A stretch of 64,000 nt of DNA, taken from positions 1,674,001-1,738,000 of the forward strand of contig CAJVGD010000002.1 in the NCBI GenBank assembly GCA_910890315.1, read 5' to 3'. Both the position numbers and the translations under genes were made by a program. Below are positions 1 to 11,100 of this stretch, piece after piece (positions within the stretch are counted from its first letter, which is position 1; the number at the start of each line of letters is the position of its first letter). This stretch comes from Serendipita indica DSM 11827. Its lineage: Eukaryota > Basidiomycota > Agaricomycetes > Sebacinales > Serendipitaceae. The notes under the pieces were generated by a model. The model made no database searches. It saw only the letters and a list, made by a program, of their open reading frames with translations, and was not told where the DNA came from.

Positions 1-1646
1 CCATACTCACGGCATTCATCATCGAAACATACAAAATTTTGCAGCCAGACCGAAGTGGAGTATCATCACCTAACGAGTTCACTCCACCCCAATATGCCGT
101 GCGCGTGAATGCATTCTTCTTTGCTAGCCTCTTCACAGCATTACTCAGCGCGCTTGCTGCAATGTTGCTCAAGCAGTGGATTTCGTACTACACCCAGGGC
201 CTCAAGCGCATCTCCTCAAAGCAGATTCGCGCACGTACTCGACAGTTTCGATACGAAGCCATTCGAAGATGGAAGCTCAGAGGGCTCGTCATGCTCGTGC
301 CCAGCATTCTTCACCTTTCCCTCTTCCTATTCTTCCTTGGTCTCGTCGACCTCCTCTTCTTTATCAACAAGAAGGTTTTTGGCATTGCTACCGCACTCGT
401 CATTTGCACCGGGGTCTTTTACATGTTCACCAATCTGGCGCCTCTGGTGTCGGAAAGCGCACCCTTTCATTCACCCCTTGCAGAAGGACTCAGAGGTGTA
501 GCAGGGCAAGTAAAGCGATTGAATATATATTCACCGCACGAACTTGCAGTAGCAAAGGATGTGGAAAAAGCCGGAGATGAGACAGTCGAGAATCCGGCGG
601 ATCTTATTTTTCGACATGGTGAACCACAGGCATTGATGATTCGACGGACACCAACGCTGGACGTTGACGTGGTAGTCCAGCTTATGGAAGGCGCAGACAA
701 AACGACGGAGGAGTACCTTATTGACCACTGCTTCGAGAAGCTCATGACCTTCAAATTCATGGCAAGGGAGAACCCATCTACATTTTTCCGGCCATCTATT
801 CCTCGCATTTTTCACCAAATGTCTGGCACATGTCTGACAAAGGACCGCCAGAAACTGCTACAATCGCGAGTACAGCATGCCACTCTACTTTGTCGATTTC
901 TCGACTGGTACTTGACTCTACGGCGTACCACTGCACAGGAGGAGTGGTTACGCCATCTTTTCTCAGAGATAGCATTGCCACAGCTGTTGCATGATCACTG
1001 CGTTGCAAACCAGGATATCGTTGGCATGCTACGAGGTCAGACGGCTCATTGTCGACTACAGCATCTTCTGGAGCCAGGTGGTGGTTCCTGTTCGGCCTGT
1101 TTGTCGCAGACATCCGTCATGTTTCAATATTTTGAGAACGTGCCGGACAAAATCTTCGATGATGCTTCATTCAACGCTGCCGACGATGCATCATTGCTAG
1201 ACGCAATAAATCGATATCTATTGTGTCTCACTGAATGCATAGCCCATTCTACACAATTAGGCAAGGTAGATCGGGCGGGTCCCGAGCTTGTGGACACCAC
1301 CCGGATGGCAAAGAAAATCATCTCGAAAACTGGTGCAAACCCGACATTCTATCGCGCCATTTCTACCCACCTCTCGAGGCAGAATTATGTAAATAATCCA
1401 CTCGCTGAGATGTGGAAGACGGCTCTTCTCGATGCAATCAAGAAAAGTGTTCGCCTCGACATTTTCTCGCCTGACGGCGAGCGCCTTACATTCCGTGAAC
1501 ATCCTCGGGTGATTCATATACCTCCGAGTGTGCAGAGTGTGCCATTCCAGATTCGTCAGCCTCGAGATTGGCAGAAAGCAGACAACTACGTTGATGCGGA
1601 AATTATTCGCCGAAACAATCACATATTGTCGTCCAACGACCCATGA
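1..1646 (+). CDS. DUF6535 domain-containing membrane protein (5' end outside window)
   Basis: The reading frame is open from the left edge (codons in phase from base 3) to the stop at 1644-1646, so the true start lies upstream. The first residues, around LTAFIIETYKILQPD, followed by a region with three or four hydrophobic helices (VNAFFFASLFTALLSALAAML near residue 35; VPSILHLSLFLFFLGLVDLLFF near 90; IATALVICTGVFYMF near 115), match the layout of DUF6535, a membrane-anchored domain abundant in Agaricomycetes. The remaining roughly 370 residues are a soluble, mostly helical tail with no motif I recognise. Function is unknown for the family. No intron is evident in the visible part. The first ATG-like start inside the frame is not credible because the DUF6535 domain begins further left. 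Confidence 0.8.
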   Translation, partial: ILTAFIIETYKILQPDRSGVSSPNEFTPPQYAVRVNAFFFASLFTALLSALAAMLLKQWISYYTQGLKRISSKQIRARTRQFRYEAIRRWKLRGLVMLVPSILHLSLFLFFLGLVDLLFFINKKVFGIATALVICTGVFYMFTNLAPLVSESAPFHSPLAEGLRGVAGQVKRLNIYSPHELAVAKDVEKAGDETVENPADLIFRHGEPQALMIRRTPTLDVDVVVQLMEGADKTTEEYLIDHCFEKLMTFKFMARENPSTFFRPSIPRIFHQMSGTCLTKDRQKLLQSRVQHATLLCRFLDWYLTLRRTTAQEEWLRHLFSEIALPQLLHDHCVANQDIVGMLRGQTAHCRLQHLLEPGGGSCSACLSQTSVMFQYFENVPDKIFDDASFNAADDASLLDAINRYLLCLTECIAHSTQLGKVDRAGPELVDTTRMAKKIISKTGANPTFYRAISTHLSRQNYVNNPLAEMWKTALLDAIKKSVRLDIFSPDGERLTFREHPRVIHIPPSVQSVPFQIRQPRDWQKADNYVDAEIIRRNNHILSSNDP

Positions 1647-2309
1647 CGGCCTCAAAGATCAACTGGAAGGGAGTGGCAGTGCCTCAATGTAGATAATTTT
1701 AGTTGACCCGAATAAAGTGACAAAAAAAAGATCCTATTGCACAGTCGGTCCTACATGAACGCTTGAGCAAAAATTCTAAAGGTACTCTCCTTTCGTCGAA
1801 ATATCTTGACATCCTGGGAAGCATGAATCTTGAGCTGCGGCGATGCGTCGTCCGTATCGTCAAGGTACGTGTCGTTTCGTGTCGTCGTGCTTCCTTGCTT
1901 GCTTGTATTTTGATCTTATAATGGTATCTATTTCTTATCAGTATTCCGTGTAAGGGGGTCCTCAGGCGAGGCAGGCGTGGGTGTGGAGTGGCCTTGGGTG
2001 GGATGGCGGGACAATCCTATCTCCCTAATGCGTCGCAGTTTCCCTATCCACGCCAGTTGAGAAAAGCTGATGATTTTCGATTGCCATACTCTGATCCTTA
2101 TCTCCTGGCTGGTTGTGTGCATTGCATATTTCGCCGCTATACGGTTGCAGTGGTGGAGAGAGACTTCAGGCTCTTCACCACCCGTCTTGGGGCGGCATGA
2201 TATCGTTGCCAAATGCGTCTCTATTAGCTTATATGTACATCTGGTGGAACTACCCGTCCTTCTTTCTCGCGCAGCCCATTGAGACCTTCGGTCACGTCTT
2301 ATACATTGA
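1647..2309. other. Intergenic region between convergent genes
   Basis: This gap separates the stop of the DUF6535 gene from the stop of the MFS permease on the other strand. It should hold both 3' UTRs. Short open frames here have no recognisable similarity or composition typical of coding sequence. I see no repeat or RNA gene in it. Confidence 0.5.
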
Positions 2310-4306
2310 CTAATACACGTATCGGAAATTGGGATTCTGACGGTCCGTCAAATCCGCAAAAGCCGTCTCCTGCGAGTCAGGTACGGGTCCCTCCCGACGC
2401 TCAGCAGCGAGTCTGTCCTTGGCCTTGTTTGCGCGTACAAACATGATGCGGAAGAGGACAAAAAGTATGAGCTCTAGACAATTTGCGACGAGCATGGCGC
2501 CGATACCGAGTTTGTAACCAGGCGCTTGCTCCGACTTGAAGAAGAATGGACCGGCAATGTTTCCAATGCACGCTCCCATCCAAATGATCGCAGATGTGAG
2601 TTGCTTCTTGGTCTGACCACCCGTATTCGAGGTGATCAATGAGAGTGCGATTACAAACGACGCCTGGTACGAGCCTTGTTCCAATATGTTAGAAGATACG
2701 AAGATAATATAATTTTGACAACGTACCAGTGGCATAGAAGCAGATTAGGCGTCCAACATATGCCGTGTGTGGCGCGAGGAGGAAGCCGAGGCAGCCAGCG
2801 ATTGTCGGAAGCATGAAGAGCATGCATACGAGCGTGCGTGAGTTATTGGGCAACTTGCTGTTGAGGTATGCGCCAGCAGAGATCCAGATGACAACGAGGG
2901 CGCCTTGTGGGATCCCCAGGAGGGCCGTGTGGAAGGTGTCAAAGCCGAGACCTTTGATGATGAGTGTTGAGAACTAGTAGAAAAGCTTATTAGGGGACAG
3001 AAGAGTGCTAACCACTTACATTGGAGATTCCACCATTTGGAATGTTTGCCACAAAGCCGAGAAGGAAGAACATGTAGCTCTTGATATCGGTCAAAAAGTC
3101 GATGACGTGGTCTTTCTTGATCTTGCGATTGTCGATACCAGTCTGGTTCTTCGCTACGCGAGCAACAAGGAAAAGACGGTCATCACGGCTGAACCACCGC
3201 GAGGTAGCAGGCGAGTTGGGAAGGAGAACGAAGAGAATGCAAGCCCAAAACGAGCAGATTGCCCCCACGATAAGGAATTCATAACGCCAACTGGCAAGTG
3301 CTCCACGAATGTGGCCACTGAGTGCATGTCAGTCAACACGACTCTACGAGATGGGAGATACGTACATTGCGTATCCCAGAAGTCCGCCAGCAGCCACACC
3401 GACACCATTCCACACATACCACATCGCTATGGCCTTGGGTTGTTCGCTCCGGAGATACCACGAGGTGGTAATCAGCATGAAGCTGAGAGCATTTGAGCGA
3501 CGGCAGGGGTGGGGGAATATGTACGCACGCTGGATCCGCGATCGATTCGGCAGCACCACTAATGACTCGTAGAATGACCATGTCGGTGTAATTCTTCGCA
3601 CCAGCTTGGGCCCTCGCTGGTTGTAAGCGACTATGCGATGAAAATAGACACTCCGAGCTCACATCAGGAATGCTCCCCAGAGAAAGATATTAATGGCCAG
3701 ATATGAGCCAGCAGGGGAGCGTTGCATCAACAGATTCGATGGCATTGCCCAGACGAGCCAACCCTGACGGGTAATCAGTCAGGCTAAATGAGGGAAATGA
3801 CTACGAACAAAGTAGAAAACACTATCAAAGCATTAGTATCGCACAGTTAGGTATGACGGGACACATACGAGCTAAGCCAAGAGTAGCGAGTACCATAGAG
3901 GTTCAGGTCAGATTTGATACCAAAGATAGCCGCGTAGCTGAGGGTCGTTTTATCGACTATGGAAAGTACAGTAAGCGAGGGATCTTCCCGAAGGAACATG
4001 ATGTACCGTAATAGAAGAGGTAGCATATCCCAAGCTGGGGTAGAATAATCCAATCGATCCTCTTCCTCAGTCGCTTCTCTCGGACTGGATCGATATCGCC
4101 TTTCCCGCCATACTTTGCAAGAGCCTGTCCTTGGTCAACAACGACGACACAAGGTCTTTCAAGCAAGAACATACTTCGCGATAGAAATCTGAGTCGTCAC
4201 TTTTTCTCCATGCACTGAGCCAACCTCTAGTGGATTCGGCGGGAACGACATCTTCTTGGAGGGAATAAGACGCCTTCTCGTCAGGGGTGGAAGTTCCTTT
4301 CGACAT
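2310..4306 (-). CDS. MFS transporter, allantoate/nicotinate permease family (Dal5/Tna1-like)
   Basis: A multi-exon gene reading leftward from MSKGTSTPDEKASYSLQ at 4306. Exons give the usual order of the anion:cation symporter family: a cytosolic N-terminus, the stretch DPVREKRLRKRIDWIILPQL leading into helix 1, then KTTLSYAAIFGIKSDLNL and YSWLSSY, which resemble the helix 1-2 loop of Dal5/Tna1 transporters. Further helices follow through WYVWNGVGVAAGGLLGYA, a central loop with the conserved NSPATSRWFSRDDRLF stretch (family consensus P..A.FLt.eEr), and the second half ending RQNPNFRYVY. About 490 residues and 12 helices are expected. Predicted role: plasma-membrane proton-coupled uptake of a small organic anion such as nicotinate, allantoate or pantothenate; the substrate cannot be read from sequence. 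At least seven introns interrupt it. Confidence 0.85.
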
Positions 4307-4937
4307 GGCTATAGGCAAGGTGAGGGAGAGAGGATGGATTTCAGCTTCTCTAGTTGAAACGGTGTCCTTTATACTACAAAGAAAACGCTGGCGCCGGTCC
4401 GCGGATAGCCGTACGGGGCAGAAGCCGAGATGGTGGGGTATAGTAAAGCGACCGACCTATACTGACGACGTCAAGTGTGCCTGAATTTTAAGGCTAGAAC
4501 CAACGGTCCAGGACCGGCATCCGAACGCAGCACGACGTTACCAGCGCGCTCTGACAGGTAGATCATCGATCCAGGGGTCGGCAGATAATCCTTTGTGGGC
4601 TCTTTATGTCGCAAAAGATAGTATTCCAATCGAGTAGGACCGAATTGGCTATCGCTCTCTCGCCGGGAGAGCCAGTGGGAAGGCTTGCCGAACGATAAGA
4701 ACATCTCTCTCGAGATTACAGTTAGGCGCGCAAGTAGGTTGAACCGCATTCTCAATTGGTCGAGCGGTCCGGGACGCAGCAAGAGGGCTCGTGATAGAAC
4801 GCTGCCGCAGGCTCCGAGAGTCATAACTGTACTTGAATGCATTCTCCACGCGAACATTCAAGACCCCACAACTCGATCATTGGTCTGGCGTCCAGCTCCT
4901 CCGGCAAAACGTAGAGGCGTTTTTGTTCCCGGCCGCA
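4307..4937. promoter_or_regulatory. Divergent upstream region of the MFS permease and SF3A2
   Basis: The two flanking genes are transcribed away from this stretch, so both promoters should lie here. I see no clear coding gene; the overlapping open frames on both strands are short and unlike known proteins. No specific operator could be named. Confidence 0.5.
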
Positions 4938-5801
4938 ATGGGTACGTTTTCCCAGTTTGAACCATAAGCAGTTGAATTCTGATTGATTTTACAGATTATC
5001 AGGTATGCATTCATGTCGCGTTTCGGGAATTGCCGCTTTGACGCTCGTCTTTACAGAATCGCGTTGGGTCCAAGTTTGGCGGCGGAGGTGTCGCGGGCGC
5101 GTCAGAGACAAATGTCGATCGTCGAGAGCGGTTGAGAAAGCTTGCATTGGAGACGATTGATTTGGCAAAGGTGCGCTCCTCCAGCTTTTACTCTTTCAAC
5201 TTTTGCTGACATGGCTACGTTTTGATGCGCGTTTGATCAAATTGATTACAAATAGGATCCGTATATTCTGAGGAATCATCTTGGGTCATTGGAATGCCGT
5301 CTGTGTCTCACGCTGCATACCAATGAGGGCTCTTATCTCGCGCACACGCAGGGTAAGAAGCATCAGACAAATCTCGCCCGGCGTGCTGCCAAGGACATGA
5401 AAGAATCCTCGCTCTCTGTCGCACCTCCTCCAAATACCGTCCAACGCAAACTCTTTCTGCGAATTGGCAGACCGGGATATCGAGTGACCAAGATTCGAGA
5501 TCCTGACGGTACGGGTGGAGAGCCGAGAGCAGAGGGGTTGCTCGTCCAAGTCTACTTGCCGCAGATCAAGGACGGTGTCATCCCGCGCAAGAGGATCATG
5601 AGCGGTTGGGAGCAGAAAAAGGAACTCCCGAATCGCAATCACCAGTATCTCATCGTAGCAGCAGAACCTTATGAGACGATTGCGTTCAGGATTCCACCGA
5701 GGAGAATCATGGAAGAGGACGAAGACCAGTTTGGTTGGACATGGTCCCACTGGGACAAGGACACGAAGCAATTTAGCTTCCAGTTCATGTTTGCAGAGTA
5801 G
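4938..5801 (+). CDS. SF3A2: Splicing factor 3A subunit 2 (SF3A2/Prp11)
   Basis: Core component of the SF3A complex of U2 snRNP, needed for branch-site recognition. My model has exons 4938-4941, 4995-5002, 5057-5170 and 5256-5801, summing to 224 codons with the stop. It begins MDYQNRVGSKFGGGG, which matches the invariant family start (human MDFQHRPGGKTGSGG). The matrin-type zinc finger follows (CRLCLTLHTNEGSYLAHTQG, then KKHQTNLARRAA), then the conserved C-terminal core with KIGRPGYRVTK-like and YLIVAAEPYETIAF segments. The length of 223 residues is normal for fungi, which lack the animal proline-rich tail. The first two coding exons are only 4 and 8 nt long, so gene finders may miss the true start. 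Confidence 0.95.
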
Positions 5802-5851
5802 TTTGATCTTTGGCTTTACATGTACCGTACATTCTCCTAAGCCAATCTCTT

Positions 5852-6938
5852 TTACGCTCGAAGATGCGATGCATGATCTGTAAGGAGTCAGATGAGGAGT
5901 TATGGCAGGTTGAGCACGTACACTTGATATGATCGGATGCAAACGTCGAAATCTAAACATTCGTTAGTACAGGCATACCTCGACATATTTGACCCACAAA
6001 GTAATAGCTATGATCATATCCCTCTTGTTTACGAATGTTCACTTGGTTCTCATTGAAACCAGCATTCTGTGCTGCTTGAGACAACGCTTCAGGAAGGAGT
6101 TGACCATCCTTGAGAAACTGGTCTTGAGCTCCCTGAAGCAAGATTACTTTAGCCAGTCGATATGAGCGTGCAACTTACATAGTCGATTAGGAGCGCAACG
6201 TTACTTCTTCCCTTGGCCTTTTCAAGCAGACGAGAGGCATCGTACTTTTCGCCTTCCTCGACGCCACCCTTGAGATAATTTGAAAAGGCCTTTATACCCC
6301 ACGGAGACTTGGTCGGGTTGCACACAGGGGCGAAAGCTGATGCAGAGCGATATTGTAATGTCGCAAGGAAGAGAGTAAGGGCACCATGGCCTCCCATTGA
6401 GTGGCCCATGATCGACTGCCGGTTCATGTCCTACCAGGCGTGACAGATGGGCTGCAGAATTTGATATTCAGACTTACAAGTGGAAGTTGGAGGTCGTTGA
6501 CCAACTTCGGGAGCTCTTTCGTGACAAAGCTAAACATTCGGTAGTGCTTCGCCCATTTGTCTGCGGTGGCATCGAGGTAAAAGCCAGCGCCGGTTCCAAT
6601 GTCCCAGCTATCCTCTTCACCGACGATTTCTGCTCCGCGAGGCGAGGTATCCGGGAAGATCATCGCGATCCCTTCTGCAGCCGCGATGCTCAGAAAGTTG
6701 CCTTTCCAAGGCCCGGTGTCCTCGTTACATGTTAATCCTGCCAGATAATACAGCACTGGGAACTTTTGTCCCTCCGTGTGGGCTGGAACAAAGACGTTGA
6801 ATTGCGTCGTGAGCCCACCCAACGACTCGGACTGTCTACCATATAAGTTTCAGAGAAATCTGTCGTATATTTACTGACGGTAGCCTTGTATTTCGTGATA
6901 TAGCCCCCAAAAGCCTTATTGCTCGAAACTTCTGTCAT
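5852..6938 (-). CDS. S-formylglutathione hydrolase (esterase D)
   Basis: A cytosolic alpha/beta hydrolase that hydrolyses S-formylglutathione to formate and glutathione in formaldehyde detoxification. The start MTEVSSNKAFGGYITKYK at 6938 matches the family's SSNKxFGG opening. It continues with a TTQFNVFVPA-like strand and LYYLAGLTCNED. The nucleophile elbow is GHSMGGHGALTLF, and the catalytic His lies in GYDHSYYF. After a short intron the end reads ISTFASDHIK, and after a further intron YHASHLRA, with the stop at 5852-5854. These two last small exons are inferred from GT...AG borders with CTAAC and CTGAC branch-like sites. The gene converges on SF3A2 with about 50 bp between stops. Confidence 0.9.
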
Positions 6939-7054
6939 GACGATGGCCAAATGTGAAGCACCACTTGGGTTGATCTGGTCTGAACACACTAAGATAATCA
7001 ATTAGGTCGGCTATTCAAAAGTCCAATAAGTCTTTATAACCAGAAGACGAAAAA

Positions 7055-7988
7055 CTAGAGAGATGGGTTCGGTGGAGCGTAGGTCGGGGGCTGCCCCGAC
7101 TTGTATTTGTGAACATAGTCTTCTCCTCTTGTCCAACCGCCGACATCTTCCACACGCTTTTCAACTACGGGCTTCCATCGTTTGCTCGCCAGCAGCTGAG
7201 CATCCGCGCTTTGATCGGTCTCGTTGTTCCACCTCTTCAGTGATTGCTCCTCGAGTTCGAATCCTCTGCGAATTTCGGATGAAGACGGGGAGAAGACGGC
7301 TCCATACGCCTTGGCTTCGAGGTATGCAATGTGCGACGCGACTGTATGCTCGGACCGCAGAGCGGCGTACTGTTGGCATGCTGTCCTATACGCTTGAGAG
7401 AGTGGCAGATTGTGATGGAGGTGCAGGGAAACAGCAAAGTTGATACAGCTACCGCATACGGTTAATAAGAGAGTCGGAGCACGTGGTGCTGCAGTACTCA
7501 CTCTTCAGAGTTGGGATTACGACCTCTTTGTCGTAATCTTGTCCATTCCTTCCCTTGAACAGGGTGTTCTAGGGCGAGCTGTCTTTGCTCAACAAGCGAC
7601 CGCGGTCGGAACGCCTCGAATGGATGGTCGAGGAAAAATCTTCTTCGTACTTTATCTTCTAAATAAACTATTGGCATGGTCTTGGGCTTTGCTTCCCGGC
7701 GTAATCGTTCGACCCCTGTCGAGGATGTTTCTGCTGCATCCTTTGAGGCCAAGTCAGCATAAAGCTACATAAGGGAGAGCCAATTACTTTAGAGTTGGCC
7801 CATTCTGCCTTTGCTTGAGCTCCTGTTGGGAGGTCGAATGCAGACCGCTTGACAGCCTGTCGCGGAGGGAGGGGCAATGGGGGGAACTGTGCGACAGCAT
7901 TATACCACAAAGGAGGTTGCGAGAGTAGTTTTCCTTGTATCAGACGCGTCGCAGCGTGATGAACTTGGGTTGGAACCTTTCGTCCCAT
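7055..7988 (-). CDS. Mitochondrial small-subunit ribosomal protein mS23 (Rsm25-like)
   Basis: Begins MGRKVPTQVHHAATRLIQGKL at 7988 and continues with LLSQPPLWYNAVAQFPP, the hallmark N-terminus of Rsm25/mS23 (yeast: LLKETPAWYNVVASIPP). Next come PIVYLEDKVRRRFFLDHPFE and FRPRSLVE, again matching yeast ([21 protein letters not shown]). The last exon holds SQAYRTACQQYAALRSEH and IAYLEAKAYGAVF, then a helix-rich tail ending APPNPSL. It is a structural protein of the mitoribosome small subunit body. Three to four exons. It is divergent from RRP5 with 163 bp between start codons. Confidence 0.9.
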
Positions 7989-8151
7989 ATCGTTTAAAGC
8001 AACTGTGGGTGTGGATAGAGGTTATCCAAGTCTAGATTTGCTTCTGGTTTGATTGTTCAACGAATGGATCCAAAGGCAATGGTAACCTTGGAAGTAGTAG
8101 ACTCCAAGGTTGTGGTCGCAATTTTTCAAACCTCGCCACCTCTTTGGAGCA
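7989..8151. promoter_or_regulatory. Short bidirectional promoter, mS23 and RRP5
   Basis: Only 163 bp separate the divergent start codons of a mitoribosomal protein gene and the nucleolar RRP5 gene. Both promoters and both 5' UTRs must fit here, or overlap the coding sequence. I could not identify a named binding site. Confidence 0.5.
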
Positions 8152-11100
8152 ATGCCCAGCATCACTTTGGGCAGGAAGAGACCATCAGAGGCAATAGTCG
8201 AGAATGGAGTAAAGCCTAAGAAGCTCAAGTTTACAGACGACGGGGCTGCAATTGCCGTTGCTAGTGCCCCCACGCAGAGCTCATCAAGAGTCAAGCCCGA
8301 CTATGGAAAGCTCACAAAAAAGATGTCCAATGTCGACAAAACGTCGCCGGAGCGAGCAAAAAAGACTAGCGACACGACCGGCAAAGCGAGTGGCAGTAGC
8401 ATCCTTGTTCAAGGCGAGATCGACTTTCCTCGAGGAGGTGGCTCCTCATATACTCCTTTTGAACATAAGAAACTACGCGAAGAGGCCATTCGAGAAGCAG
8501 ACTCTCAGATTTTCAAGGTGTTTTACTTCGTCCATCACTAGAACAGTTTTTCATGCTCTGATAGGAGTCCACGAGTTCTTTGAAGAAGAACAAAAAGCGT
8601 TCTCGAGATGGAAAATCTAAGAGTGGCGACCTTGACGAAGAAGATCTACAAAACAAGGATAGTCTTCGAATACAGCACCTTAGTTATAAAGTCAGTGCCT
8701 ATTGCACATAGTTAGTGTCCTGACTTCGATACAGAAACTTTTGCCCGGGACGAGGATTCTTGGTCAGGTCATTGCTATCCTCCCCTTCTCCATCGTACTT
8801 TCGCTGCCGCATCAAATGGTGGGACACGTACCAGTAGACAAGGTATCGCATATTGTGAACAAAGCTATGGATGAACTAGGAGACGACGGCTCAGAAAACG
8901 ACGCCGACGAAGAAGAAAATAGCACGAGCGACGAAGAGGAAAAAATTAGCAGGATCGCAACTCTGGAAGATATGTTTACCATCGGACAATATGTTCTTGC
9001 GGTCGTCACAGCGGTTCACCCACAGGGCGTTGTTTTTACTCCCGCATCTGGAGCGAGTGTGGACCTTGGCAAACCACAGAACGAGCTCGACAGAGCCAGT
9101 AGGCGATTAGAGCTGAGCTTACTTCCTCAACAATTCAACGCTGGGTTATCCGGTAAAGACCTCATTAAGGGCCAGGTAAGGGTTGTCATCCTTAAGGAGG
9201 TAACCTAATGCTACTCTAGGTCCTCCCAGCGGTCATAACCAGCGTCGAAGATTATGGATACACTCTCGACTTTGCGATTGCGAACATTTCCGGGTTTTTG
9301 CCATTCCAACATGCGGACCAAGATGACAATTCGCAAGAAGTTCCCCACAATATGAAAATTGGCACGTGGCTTGCAACTACAGTAGTGAAGATGGAGGATA
9401 ATGGAAGGGTCTGCAATGTTGGGATAGGGAGTAAAGTTCCCAAGGCTGAAGTGAGTCGTATTTCTCCAAGTTTTATATTATGCTAACAAGCACAAGCTTT
9501 CAACGCTCCCATCAGCCTCTGCTGTTCACCCCGGTTGTCTTGTCAAGGCGATGATTACCGAGTCAGCCCCAGAAGGACTGAATGTTCAGGTATTGGGACT
9601 CTTCAGCGGGACCATCCATCCTCTCCACGTGTCCCCGGGCGCCGCTTCGACTGCAGTCGGCAAGAAAATCAAGGCTAGAATTCTTTGGGATATTCCAGGA
9701 ACAGAACCAACTCAGTTTGCGCTCTCCACTCTCCCCCATATCCTGTCTCTCCGCCCCCGGCTGCTTACTTCACCGAACGACGGAGAAGAGAGCCAAGATT
9801 TACAAGCAGTCTTCCCTATCGGGACTATACTGGATGCTGTGAAAGTTGCTCGAGTTGACACCGACCGCAGTCTCTTTCTCCAGGTCACGGAAGGTCTACT
9901 CGGTACAGTTCATGTGCGTCTATCTGACCCAAGAAAACACAAAGAAAATACGTGGTTGACTCTCGATAGATATCTGATGTAGCCGATGAGCATGTTGCTT
10001 CACTCCCGGATTCATCAGGACCGTACAAAGTGGGGACTGTCCAGCGGGCTCGTGTGATAGGTCATAACCCTTTGGACGGCACATTGAGGTGCTCTATGAA
10101 AGAGAGCGTTCTCAGTCAAAAGTGGCTCAAGGCAGATGATATACAAGTTGGATCGTTGGTCAAGGTAGACTCTCTTTCGCATGCCACAATAACGTTCACC
10201 GGGAAACAGGGCACAGTTATCAGCCTCAATGAGAAGGGGTTGTTCGTATCTCTTTCTGGAAACGTGCATGCCATCGTGTGGCCCAACCACTATGCGGATA
10301 TCCCACTCAAACACCCCGAAAGAAAGTTCAGAGTTGGAAAGTTGATCAAATGCCGTGTAATTGGTTTATGTTTCCCCATTATAGGGTATACTAACGGCAG
10401 CATAATAGGTGCTCGTTGTCGATCCCGCGCAGAACCGTATTACATTGACAGCCAAAAAGACTCTGATGGAGTCTACCCTACCTATCATTTCTGCCATCGA
10501 GACTAACCTTGTAAACGCAGTCACTCATGCGATTGTGTTCAAGATTTCAGAACGAGTCTTGACCGTCGAATTCTACAACAACGTGCGTGGCATTATCCCT
10601 TATAAAGAGGCTCTGTGAGTATATTATTATAGATTTCTGGCTGCTTACCTCCTATCAGCGAAACACTTGGACAAAACCTTGACCAAGCCTTCAAGATTGG
10701 TCAAGTGGTCAAAGTTCGAATTATCGAGGTCAAATTGGAGGCTGGCATACTCGTCGCGAGTATCATCAAGGCAAATTCCCCCGTGGGTCCGTCGAAACAA
10801 GACATTCTTGCCATGACAGAAATCGGGCAATCTGTTTCTGGGACAGTCTCAGACATCCATAAAGAGCACGTAGCCATCACCCTGCAACCATCAGGTGCAC
10901 TCGCATTGCTCACGCTCAACAATCTTGCAAACGCTCGTGACACGTCCATTGCGCAATTGCGCTCCTCTCTGAAAATTGGAGACGATTTAAGAGACTTGGT
11001 TATCGTCTCGAAGAACTCAGAGAAAGGCCTTGTCATCGTCGTAGTCAAACCAAAAGACAACAGCAAAAATATGTTTAATCTCAACGACCCGAATCTCAAG

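Noticed and set aside
4471-4960. Overlapping open frames on both strands in the MFS-SF3A2 intergenic region.
   Set aside because: No similarity recognised, no plausible splice joins to neighbours, and the SF3A2 start is fixed by its conserved N-terminus at 4938.
7250-7266. A GAGTTCGAATCC stretch resembling a tRNA B-box.
   Set aside because: It lies inside the mS23 coding exon and no A-box or cloverleaf can be drawn around it.
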